A stretch of 22,343 nucleotides of DNA from Trichomonas vaginalis G3 (taxonomy: Eukaryota; Parabasalia; Trichomonadida; Trichomonadidae): the NCBI RefSeq assembly GCF_026262505.1, contig NW_026529099.1, positions 1 to 22,343 on the forward strand, written 5' to 3'. Under the pieces are notes generated by a model. The model was given only the letters and a program-made list of their open reading frames with translations. It was not told where the DNA came from and did no database searches. Positions 14,783-22,343 of the stretch are shown here, in pieces. How positions within the stretch are numbered: the stretch's first letter is position 1; each line of letters begins with the position of its first letter. The position numbers were made by a program, and so were the translations under genes.

Positions 14783-15630
14783 ATGCTTCCAATAGAAAAA
14801 GAAAATTCTAGAGTTGCTACAACTAAACCATTAGATGAACTTTTTACCAATGTAGGTCAAAAGTTTGAGACAGAGACCGTAAAGCATGAAGGCTATCGTT
14901 TTGACTACCCACTAAGATGGTTAAGAGACCCATCCGTCACAAAAGCTATTGGCTTTCGTAGAATGAAGTTCATTTCAGAAGCCATACATGGTTTCCCATT
15001 TACAGTCGGTTTTGAAGTTCGATACTATAACAAAGAAAAACGTATGTATGAGAAATTTGAACAGGGAAAACTTTTACAAGTTAGTTTGTTTGTAAACTTA
15101 GAAACAACTCTTCAAGCTTTTCAAGAAAAAATAAACGATATCTATCTCGAATATGCAAAACAGTACAACATTGACGAAGGAGAGTACCATCTCGATATTA
15201 TATATGACAGGAAAAATGCAACTGTTAAAATCAATAGAATAGAAGACCTTGGAGAAAACGTTTATATTTCTACAAAATATAACAACTTGGCATGGTATAG
15301 ATTTTTGAGGATGTTAAATCAGCCTGCAGCATATCCAGTACACCCGGACTTTTATGAAGTCGAAAACCCTAATGGAACATATGAAAATGTTTTCGACTCA
15401 GATGCTATTATAGTTCATGCTTCATTTTCTGGCGCCCAAAACTCTTTTTTATGCTTGGCAAATGACTTTTACGAAAAACCTACAAAGCTATATGAACACC
15501 AAGTGGAAGTATTTCAGACTTTCAAGTATGGTTTACAACAGATGGAAGAAAGAGAATAATTCCATTATACCATGCGTTTTACTTAGAACTTAGTTTCATA
15601 TACAACTACTATCGAACGGTAAAAAATATA
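14783..15630 (+). pseudogene. Possible jelly-roll capsid (penton-like) protein, copy 2, fossil
   Basis: A homologue of the 8135-8995 gene, starting with MLPIEKENSRVATTKPLDEL against MLQVEKQRTKVADTKPLDYI. Shared blocks include YRFDYPLRWL, KAIGFRRM, FLRMLNQP, FDSDAIIVHASFSGAQNSFL and an end of the form FYLELSFIYNY near 15,570-15,612. The two copies diverge strongly between the blocks, so the duplication is old, or one copy came from another Maverick. The region is broken, with about one break. Capsid identity is inferred from strand pattern, size and the neighbouring fibre. It overlaps or abuts the end of the convergent gene at 15,635. Confidence 0.5.
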
Positions 15631-15634
15631 ATTT

Positions 15635-15877
15635 TTAATACGGTTGAGGTGTTGGATTTGGTTGCCAACTTGACTGTGGTGCAGGTTCAGGCTGTTGTAT
15701 AACAGGAGCTTGTTCTTCTGGTTCAGGGTCTTTAGGTATAATACCAACGAACTGACCTACTCTTTTACCAATATTTTTGACTCCGTTCCAAATTCCTCTT
15801 CCTACGGTTTTTATTCCATTCCATATACCTCTTCCGACTCTTCTGAAGAAGTTTCCAATACTACTGAAGAAACCCAT
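15635..15877 (-). CDS. Small amphipathic protein with Pro-rich tail
   Basis: An 80-residue protein that looks whole. Residues 1-45 form a Gly/Arg/Lys-rich amphipathic helix with an internal repeat, RxGRGIWNGIKTVGRGIWNG (GRGIWNG twice). Residues 48-80 are Pro/Gln/Glu-rich and presumably disordered (PEPEEQAPVIQQPEPAPQ). The start MGFFSS has glycine at 2 and serine at 6 and so resembles an N-myristoylation signal. The architecture is close to that of the gene at 12,003-12,409, and such proteins often act as membrane-lytic or DNA-condensing virion components (compare adenovirus VI and X). No sequence family was recognised. Confidence 0.6.
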   Translation of the reverse strand: MGFFSSIGNFFRRVGRGIWNGIKTVGRGIWNGVKNIGKRVGQFVGIIPKDPEPEEQAPVIQQPEPAPQSSWQPNPTPQPY

Positions 15878-15893
15878 TTACTACGTGTAAAAT

Positions 15894-16256
15894 CTAATGT
15901 CCGCCTAGTCTCTTACGTTTCCTGTTGAGTTCCATAGCATTCTTTAACTGGAGCTCATACATTCTGTTTCTCCTCTGGTAGAAAACATATTCTGGGTCAA
16001 CTCCTGTGTTCGCGTCATCTGCATAAAGTTGTTTATATCCCACTTCAGGGTTTGTATAAAACTCTTTCCATCTCATATTTGCATACCATGGTGGCAAACC
16101 TAACGCAGCGTCATTTGACATGGCAGTTTGCATTTGTACATCTGTTGGCACTTGACCATAGTTTGCCATTGCAGTTTGTATTCTAACTTCATTTGGAATA
16201 TTCTCTGGGTTTGGTTGTCCAGGTTGCTGTGCATTCGCTAAGTTCTGTGCGTCCAT
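15894..16256 (-). CDS. Unknown small protein with internal repeat and basic end
   Basis: A whole-looking 120-residue protein. It starts with an Asn/Gln/Pro-rich segment and has two copies of a 15-residue unit (VRIQTAMANYGQ near 29 and VQMQTAMSNDAA near 40). A central WYANMRWKEFYTNPEVGYKQ follows, and the end is strongly basic (MELNRKRKRLGGH). The basic end could bind DNA or act as a targeting signal. RLGG-H resembles the LxGG-type sites cut by adenovirus-like maturation proteases, but no protease was seen in the window. It lies in a row of minus-strand small genes next to the capsid-type gene. Function unknown. Confidence 0.55.
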   Translation of the reverse strand: MDAQNLANAQQPGQPNPENIPNEVRIQTAMANYGQVPTDVQMQTAMSNDAALGLPPWYANMRWKEFYTNPEVGYKQLYADDANTGVDPEYVFYQRRNRMYELQLKNAMELNRKRKRLGGH

Positions 16257-16279
16257 TTAATATTAGATAAAAATATCTC

Positions 16280-16411
16280 TTACGAGTACATATACTGGAC
16301 ATTTGCAGGCATTGGTTCATCTTCATATTCTCTGTATTTTTCTGCCACGTCAAATAAATAAATGACACAATGGAAAAAACCTAAAACAAGTAGTCCTATT
16401 TCAAACCACAT
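16280..16411 (-). CDS. Small single-pass membrane protein, 43 residues
   Basis: A short whole-looking gene from an ATG at 16,411 to a TAA at 16,280. Residues 2-20 (WFEIGLLVLGFFHCVIYLF) form one hydrophobic segment long enough to span a membrane. It is followed by a charged, acidic tail (DVAEKYREYEDEPMPANVQY). It sits in line with the neighbouring minus-strand genes, with 23 bases to the 16,256 start and 24 to the methyltransferase end. The clean hydrophobic-then-acidic division supports real coding. It could be a small virion membrane or release factor; no family was recognised. Confidence 0.5.
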   Translation of the reverse strand: MWFEIGLLVLGFFHCVIYLFDVAEKYREYEDEPMPANVQYMYS

Positions 16412-16435
16412 TTACTTACTAGTAAAATTTCTTTG

Positions 16436-17208
16436 TTATGACACTTTCTCCGGTTTATAGGACCTCTCATATTCTATCTTGTCATATCTAAACTCATAGG
16501 CATGTATGTCCTCTAACCATCTCATAACGGTTTCCAAACCACTTTTATCGGATGTAAAGTAAAAGCATGGACAGTTATGTAAAACGTCTAAAGTTTCTAA
16601 AGAGTCTCTCAAAGTCCAGTCTACTTGGTATTGAAAATCGCATGTGTTATAGAACGGCGGGTCCACTATAAAGAAAACATTTTCCTTGTCTTTATATTTT
16701 TCATACAACTCTGTCCAACGACATCTCACAAACTCTATACCTCAATATATTTTTCTATGTCCTCTTTGAAAACATTTGTATAGTTAAGATATAAAACGTT
16801 TGACATAAGTGTTTCAATGTCATGAACTCTTATAGAACCACTATATAATAGTCTAGCAGATATACTATCCCAGTCTATATATTCTGTTTTTCAAAACCTC
16901 TCTCACAATATTTTTCTTATCTAATGGTATACGTTCCATCTTACCTATAGGTATCTTTCTTTTAACTCTTTCAATATATTGTTTGTATCTGGTATATGTT
17001 TGAGACGGTCCATATAGTTGTCGAAGTCATTGCATATAATCTTTGAGTCTGGGAATATTGTATGGCACAAATGGGATATATAGAAACTTCCACCGAACAA
17101 ATCTACAAATGTTAGACCATTCGGTAGTTTCTTAAGTTCTCTCAATAGAATATCTTTACATCTACTCTTATTTCCAAAGAAGGGTAACGGTGGTTTTGTA
17201 AAATTCAT
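16436..17208 (-). pseudogene. Dam-type DNA N6-adenine methyltransferase, fossil
   Basis: The N-terminal part has the class alpha (Dam/D12) hallmarks: PPLPFFGNKSRCKDILLREL (the substrate and AdoMet entry segment with FxGxK) and LTFVDLFGGSFYIS (motif I, FxGxG-like), followed by an acidic IICNDFD. The C-terminal part has the catalytic motif IV in FFIVDPPFYNT (DPPY type), then a Dam-like end (YFTSDKSGLETVMRWLED, ERSYKPEKVS). The enzyme would methylate adenine in DNA. The region is broken, with several breaks. It is the last gene before the presumed right end. T. vaginalis DNA is known to carry N6-methyladenine, which makes such genes relevant to the host. Confidence 0.8.
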
Positions 17209-17768
17209 TTATATATAATAATAAAAATGTTTTTTCCTGAAAAGTGACAGAAAAGGCTTCTCAAAGTATACTTCCTTGGAACGCCTGTAACTTTTCCTGT
17301 AGCGACGATAGACCCTTACTTGTCCGGACAAAGTTATACTAAACATCTTCAGGGCTAGAGGGCGCAACGCGCCTGGAAGCCCCACTCCCTTTTTTTTTTT
17401 TTTATTTTAAGATAACTATACTTTTAGAAGCTGTTTTTATTTTTTTCACCGGGTTGTTTTTACTTTTGAGAGGAATAGAAACGTTATTTTAGAATTTTGA
17501 AACGACAGAAATGTTCCATTTTTTAATTTTTGATTGAACCGTTATCCATTGAAAAACCTCGAATTTAAAAAGTTATTCCAAAATATTCATCTAGTGATAT
17601 AGTATATATTTATTAATTATTACTTTTTATTCAATTTTCACTTTTGGCGGGATTTCATTTTTTTTGTTGTATGGGCCATATTGTTCACCCAAAACGGAAA
17701 ACAAAGGCAATGCATAACATTTTACTCCACGAACGTCGTCGACTCTCAGCGCGACAGATGCTTGCATA
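17209..17768. other. Gene-free boundary zone
   Basis: No convincing gene. Bases 17,240-17,388 are richer in G and C than anywhere nearby and contain the phrases TTTTCCTGAAAAGTGACAG and CTTTTCCTGTAGCGACG. Bases 17,352-17,382 fold as GGGCT...AGCCC around GGCGC-AAC-GCGCC, followed by a T-run at about 17,389-17,402. This could be the outer sequence of the Maverick. From 17,403 to 17,700 the DNA turns AT-rich and featureless. Part of 17,640-17,768 may be 5' sequence of the transposase that follows. Confidence 0.4.
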
Positions 17769-18956
17769 ATGACCGGAATGCCATATACAAAAGGTGCTCG
17801 CTTTCTTTCTCTTTGTGGAACTAAGCCCCCTGTGAAGAGTGGTGTCATGAGACAACAGAGATTTTGTGACGATAAGATTAGAAGACTTAAAAGTATTTCC
17901 CTAATGCTGTCGAGAAAGTCCTTCAGTGGTTACTTATCCATTGATGCAAGATGGACGCACAGGCGAAACTCGCCAAGTTGTACAGTAACTGCGCTCGATG
18001 CTGTCACAAAAAGAGTTCTTGCATGCGTGAACATCAACCATATTGGTGGAAACAGACAGAATGCTCAGTATTCCGGAGCTTCCAACAATATGGAAAGTGC
18101 TGGAACTCGAATCATCTTGAAGCAATTAAAGAAATACAATATCTTGAAAGATGTTAAAGAGATTATTAAAGACCGAGATAACAAAAGTGTCTCTATCTTT
18201 AAAGAATTTGGCGTCTCTCATCTTGAAAGATTCGATCCAGGTCATGTATCAAAAAATATCTCAAAAGATTTTACAAAGTTCTCAGCTTCTCATAAGACAG
18301 TTGAAGTTTTCAACGACAAGACTCAGAAGATTGAAAAAATAGAGAGACCTTTCTGGGGTCTGAATGCAAGCCTAAGTATGTGGCTTTGGTCATGTTTTGC
18401 CGAAGAAAATATTGACAAACGTACGAAAATGTGGGAGAATTGTGTCTACCATTACGTAGGCAATCATTCTTTTTGCGAACCGCACAATTACAAATGCTTT
18501 GAATGACAAAAAGGTGTCAATTCGATCCAACTTCAATTCATGCTCTATGACTGGGTTCACAAATGGACACCCATAGTTTCCAAAGTTTCTTCCATTGGAT
18601 CTACCTGCATGAATGAAGCGTTTAACTCCAAAATTGCATGCTATTTGGACAAATCAAGAGCCTGGAAGAACATTAACATTAGAGTTAACGTTGCAATCTT
18701 AGAATGGAATGATCCAGAGCATTTTCTCGGAGATATACAAAAAGCATTACATCTTCCCCCACTTCCAGAAGATTGTGTCAAATCATTTGAAGAGAATTGT
18801 TACTCCAAAATGATATTGAAACAAAAAACTGTTACAAAAGGTTCTAAAAAACAGAACAAATACAAAAAATCCATTCAGAGTGTACCAGGAGGAGATTATC
18901 AAGTTTTCAAGTCCGAATGGGAATCAGAAGACGAAGACATTGATGACTTTGATTAA
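17769..18956 (+). pseudogene. Kolobok/Mutator-like DNA transposase, frameshifted
   Basis: Two consecutive plus-strand frames (17,769-18,506 and 18,540-18,956) encode parts of one DDE transposase. In the first, LSIDARWTHRRNSPSCTV holds the presumed first aspartate (D59), then TALDAVTKRVLACVNI, NNMESAGTRIILKQL, IIKDRDNKSVSIFKEFG with the second aspartate (D137) and FDPGHVSKNISKDF. In the second, MNEAFNSKIA resembles the NESFN motif with the last acidic residue. This order matches the group usually labelled Kolobok or 'Mutator-like transposase'. A frame change lies between the two, near 18,505, so the gene is inactive as it stands. The N-terminus looks short, and a zinc-finger start may be missing. 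Composition is less AT-rich than in its flanks. Confidence 0.7.
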
Positions 18957-19688
18957 CGAAAATTACATTTTATTTATTGTTTTTGTTTTTAATTAAATTA
19001 TTATTATGCTCATTTTCTTATTTTGATTTTTTCTCATTATGATATAAATAATTTATTAATGCATTTATCCAATAATTATGCTATGATATTTTTATGCCTT
19101 ATTTCATTTCTCTTATATTTGATAATCTGGTAAAATATAGTTCAGACTATAATCATTTTAGATTATTGATATATTTATATAGGTTAGAATAAAATTAGTT
19201 TCATTTTCTACTTTTATTTTGAATTAATAATTTATAATATCAAATATTATGGCGTAACCTCTCCTTTAAAATATAGATATATATAGGCCTATAGAGTTTA
19301 TTGGCACTCTCAAAACTCTAGAATTTTGAGTTTACTATACCCTTAATTTTGCAAATTACCTCAGACTTTTCAGAGGATTGAGTTGCCACTCAATCCTCTG
19401 AAATAGTCTGTGGTAATTTTTAGTCTCTACACTATTTCAATATAAGCTCCATTTTTAAACAGTTTTTAAAAATCGAGCATTGAAAAGTGTGATGAGACTT
19501 AATTCTTTCAAAATTTGAATCTTATTGTATATCACCGGACTATGATCATAATAGAGTTGCAATCTCTAATTATAGCCACATTAGTACTCGTGGGTCGATA
19601 TATCATGGGAGATACAAAATTATTTGAATTTTCTTTTATTTTTTTTAAAAATATTAAAAAAAGTAAATAAATAACTAACAACACAGCA
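18957..19688. other. AT-rich noncoding stretch with hairpins
   Basis: About 730 bases without a gene between two convergent transposase genes. It holds a long hairpin at 19,353-19,418, a smaller one at 19,309-19,330 (CTCAAAA / TTTTGAG) and long A/T runs at 19,630-19,675. The ends of both transposons may lie here, but no terminal inverted repeat could be matched by eye. Confidence 0.5.
19353..19418. repeat. Long hairpin, about 31-bp arms with 4-base loop
   Basis: A perfect 16-bp stem (TTTCAGAGGATTGAGT against its complement) encloses the loop TGCC at 19,384-19,387. Outside it the arms continue with ATTACCTCAGACT against AGTCTGTGGTAAT, 12 of 13 matching. It is far longer than chance would give. 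It could be a pair of element ends lying head to head, a miniature element or a structured RNA. Confidence 0.75.
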
Positions 19689-21548
19689 TCACTTTTCGTA
19701 AAATGCTTTAATCCTAGTCCTTTTTCCCCTTAATTTTTCAATCTCTCCCAGGTTGAAATTTATTCCGGGAATTTTTAAAGATGCTTGGTCAACATAAAAT
19801 TTCATTAAATCTTCCACAGGAGTCATAAACTCTGAACATTTGAAGCGAGCATGAACTGCATCATTCAAATTTTTAAGAAGATTTTTGTTCGAAAAGTGAT
19901 TCAATACGGCGATTACATGAATACAAGGTAATCCGTATAATTCGATGTGCTTACATGTGCATGAATATTGTGAATCTGACATAATTTTTACGCAATATGT
20001 ATAGCGACCAAAAGTTGCATAATATAATTTGAATTGGATCATATAATACCGAGCTAAACATATCTGAATGTTTCAAAGTTTCATTTAGATTTTTGATAAT
20101 ATTATCTGATTTAAAATCACCTGTTAAAACATTTTTAACAAGATTGAATTCATGTTCAATGAGACGGATAATTAGTTCGGCGGGTTCATATGTATCCCAT
20201 TTATCTTTAATTTCGGCATTAAGGGATTCAATAAGAGATGTTGTGAGTATGCCAGCGGTGTAGTCAGCGAATCCTTCAAATGGGTTAATACTATCTAAGT
20301 ACTTAAAGAGATCCTGATTATTTTCGCGGTTTGGATATTCCTCTTGTAAACGAGTTTCTAACTTTTTAATCAAGTCAATTCGTTTTTGAGGATGGTCTGC
20401 GTAAGCGACTTCAACAATTTCGGAATAGACATTGATGTATTCCCTTTTTGTTGCAAAATGACGTAAGCAAAATTTATGATCGCAAGAAAAGCCTGATTCT
20501 CTAACAGCAGCTATAATTGCCGGACCTTGATCGGAATAAATATTCTTGAATCTGCTTGGTGGAATAAAAGATTTCAATTTAGTGAGCATATCCTTAATTG
20601 TTATCGTATTTTCACTAACAGACCATGCAAATGCAATAGGGATAAGTCTATTATTTGGTGCAGGTGTACCAATAATGAGTAAGTTTCCTTTTTTAATACA
20701 AAATAAAAACGTTCCATCAATTTGAATTATTCCGCAAAAAGCTTGTGTTTGCATGTAAAAATGAGTTATTGGAGGAATTACAATAAATGAATAAATTTGA
20801 AAGTCTTTTGAATTTTCAGGTAATTCATCACCTTTCTTAAATGTATGCAATTCAATTTCATTGTTAACTTCTTTAACTAAAATCATTTCGCAGAATCCTT
20901 GTTCGATTTTGTTTATGATTGAAAAAATTGTTGAGAAATAATTGTAAGATTGAATTCTATCCCCTTTTGTGGTTCCTTTAAGTTTATTTACTATATTATG
21001 GAACATCGTATAAGTTGCATTGGGAATATTCAATTCTTTTGCAAAAATTTCTTTGCATTGAGGAACATTATCAGAATTTGCTAATTCATAGACTTTTTTT
21101 CCTGCTTGCAACTTAAGAATTTTTGGTATATTGTTACTCGGCTTGCATTGCTTTGCTCTATGCTCGTGTTTAATTACTGGAATGAAGAAAAGTTGACCAT
21201 TTTCATGAGTCTTTACAAGCTCCATGCAAAATTGGCAGTTAGGACAACGAAACTTTTTTCCTTGCTCAAAATTTAATGGATAAAAAGAATTATATGAATC
21301 TTTTGCAATAAATATAGCAGCTTCTGTAGGATCTGTAAATTTTAATTTGCTATATCTTTCCTTGAGAATTGGAATTGGGGATTTTCAGGTATTTCCATTC
21401 TATATTTCAATTTTTTACGGGAATTCAATTCATTTTGAATTAAATCCAGCATATCAGCTCCATCTCCTTTTTCTTCATCAACAATAGCTTGGATGGATAC
21501 TGATATAGTTTGATTCTCTTCCACTATTGTCGGTTCGCTTTCCGACAT
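19689..21548 (-). pseudogene. MULE (Mutator-like) transposase, frameshifted
   Basis: The gene runs from an ATG at 21,548 to 19,689 in three frames. The start (MSESEPTIVEENQTISVSIQ) leads into a zinc-binding segment with FRCPNCQFCMELV and IKHEHRAKQC near 21,165-21,250, of the FLYWCH/WRKY-like kind common in MULEs. The DDE core follows: QIDGTFLFC (D170 of the long frame), IYSDQGPAII (D232), the CLRHF motif and TTSLIESLNAEIK (E333). A SWIM finger, CTC-x9-CIH, comes near the end. Frame changes near 21,370 and 20,000 break the gene, but the catalytic residues are all present, so decay is recent. It would cut and paste its own element. The terminal repeats were not found. Confidence 0.85.
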
Positions 21549-22343
21549 GAGATAAAATTGAAGGTTTAACGTACTTTTGATACTCTGAGTTAAAAAAAGA
21601 TTTTCTTAACATAATTTGATTTATTGGTCCTTAAAAAATTCTGATTCAAAATTGAATTGAATCGAACGAGTTTTCCTTTTGAGTCATTTCAAATATTCAT
21701 GAGAAAGAAAAAAATTCTAGCAATTTCAAATATTTTTGATTTGATTGAATTCAAAAGTGTCACAAATATTCAATGAGAAAGAGAAAAGAGATCGAATATG
21801 TTGTTTCTGAGCGATTATTATGCAATTGAGAATTCAAATCTTCACAAAAATAGAAATATATTCCAGATGTTCCGCAGATTTGATAGCGATGAAATATTCA
21901 AAAATTTTTTCATATCTTTAAACCTTGTAGAAGTTACAACAGATATTTATCAGAAAATCAGGATCTTTCTGAGAAACAGATCTTTATTTGCAACGATATC
22001 CTAACGAAGGTTAATTTAATTTAATTTATTTTTTATTTCAAGTTTGAGTAAAACTTTCAAGATAATCTATATAAGCCTTTTGATGTTCTTCATCTAGATT
22101 CTTGTTTAATATGTTGATGAATTTGATATTTTTTTGAAAATTCAAGATAAAATTCTTTTTTATCTTGATCAACAACATGAACAATCGAGTACAGCGTAAC
22201 ATTTCATCAATATTTCTGTTTCTTCGTTTCTAGTATTTTTCAAACATTTTCTATTCTGCGAATCTCATTTGATATACCCATTTATTTATTTCCGGATGCT
22301 GATCTTTGTACTTAACCGAAATATGCTTGACTATTCGCTCAGA
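21549..22343. other. AT-rich tail region with short ORFs of unknown nature
   Basis: Three short frames exist: 21,798-22,004 on plus (68 residues, FQMFRRFDSDEIFKNFFISL), 22,038-22,202 on minus (54 residues ending EEHQKAYIDYLESFTQT) and 22,251-22,343 on minus, open at the window edge (SERIVKHISVKYKDQHPEI and so on). The minus pieces have protein-like composition and may be a decayed gene entering from the right. None was recognised. An imperfect direct repeat AAATATTCATGAGAAAG occurs near 21,691 and 21,757. Confidence 0.3.
22251..22343 (-). CDS. C-terminal end of an unknown gene, partial
   Basis: Thirty residues are open to the window edge and stop at 22,251 (KYKDQHPEINKWVYQMRFAE). The mix of charged and aromatic residues looks like real coding sequence. 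It may be the end of a host or transposon gene on the right. No family was recognised. Confidence 0.3.
   Translation of the reverse strand, partial: SERIVKHISVKYKDQHPEINKWVYQMRFAE

Larger units (their letters stand above)
1..17402. mobile_element. Maverick/Polinton DNA transposon, fossil, left end outside window
   Basis: The hallmark Polinton set is visible: SF3 helicase, FtsK/HerA-type packaging ATPase, B-family polymerase and a retroviral-type integrase, plus capsid- and fibre-type genes and viral accessory families (KilA-N, T5orf172, Dam methyltransferase). Genes lie on both strands with very short spacers, as in a virus. The element is broken: roughly fifteen reading-frame breaks over eight or nine genes, while about eleven genes still look whole, so the copy seems fairly young. 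The left terminus is outside the window. The right terminus is placed near the GC-rich hairpin and T-run at about 17,350-17,402, but this is inference because no terminal inverted repeat partner is in view. No major capsid protein or adenain-like protease was recognised; they may lie to the left or be too diverged to see. Confidence 0.9.

Noticed and set aside
17341-17402. tRNA or small RNA gene at the GC-rich hairpin
   Set aside because: No T-loop, anticodon arm or box elements could be fitted; the hairpin alone is not enough.
17627-17848. 73-residue minus-strand frame upstream of the Kolobok-like gene
   Set aside because: It overlaps the start of the transposase on the opposite strand and shows no family signature or start context.

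Overview
The window is AT-rich, gene-dense mobile DNA from a protist, most likely Trichomonas vaginalis or a close trichomonad. The reasons are a Maverick (Polinton) carrying KilA-N, PolB, retroviral-type integrase and packaging-ATPase genes, next to Kolobok/Mutator-like and MULE DNA transposons. No cellular host gene was recognised with confidence, and the species call is inference from this combination and base composition.

Bases 1 to about 17,400 are one Maverick/Polinton, entered from inside, so its left end is not in the window. It is a fossil. Several genes lie in more than one reading frame (roughly fifteen breaks over eight or nine genes), while about eleven genes still look whole, so it is probably fairly young. 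Left to right: an SF3 (D5-like) helicase, a duplicated copy of the helicase C-terminal domain, a possible single-strand DNA-binding protein, an unknown K/E-rich protein on the other strand, the FtsK/HerA-type packaging ATPase, a 22-bp repeat array, two KilA-N family genes (one joined to a GIY-YIG-like T5orf172 domain), a repeat zone holding a KilA-N remnant, an inverted-repeat-bounded cassette with one unknown gene, a possible jelly-roll capsid protein, protein-primed PolB, small structural-type genes, the integrase, a phage-like collar-domain fibre, a second copy of the possible capsid protein, further small virion-type genes, and a Dam-type adenine methyltransferase. Replication (helicase, PolB, possible SSB), packaging (ATPase), virion (possible capsid, fibre, membrane-active-type proteins) and insertion (integrase) are represented. 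No major capsid protein or maturation protease was recognised.

From about 17,250 to 17,640 lies a boundary zone with an unusually GC-rich hairpin followed by a T-run, a candidate for the Maverick end. Bases 17,769-18,956 hold a Kolobok/Mutator-like transposase in two frames. Bases 18,957-19,680 are noncoding and contain a long hairpin. Bases 19,689-21,548 (minus strand) hold a MULE transposase with a zinc-binding N-terminus, DDE core and SWIM finger, in three frames. The last 800 bases hold only short ORFs of unknown nature.

Sequence features that gene families do not explain are the 22-bp array open in every frame, the inverted-repeat cassette with a one-sided 25-bp array, an 85-bp repeat that contains the start of a gene, and a leader shared by three minus-strand genes.
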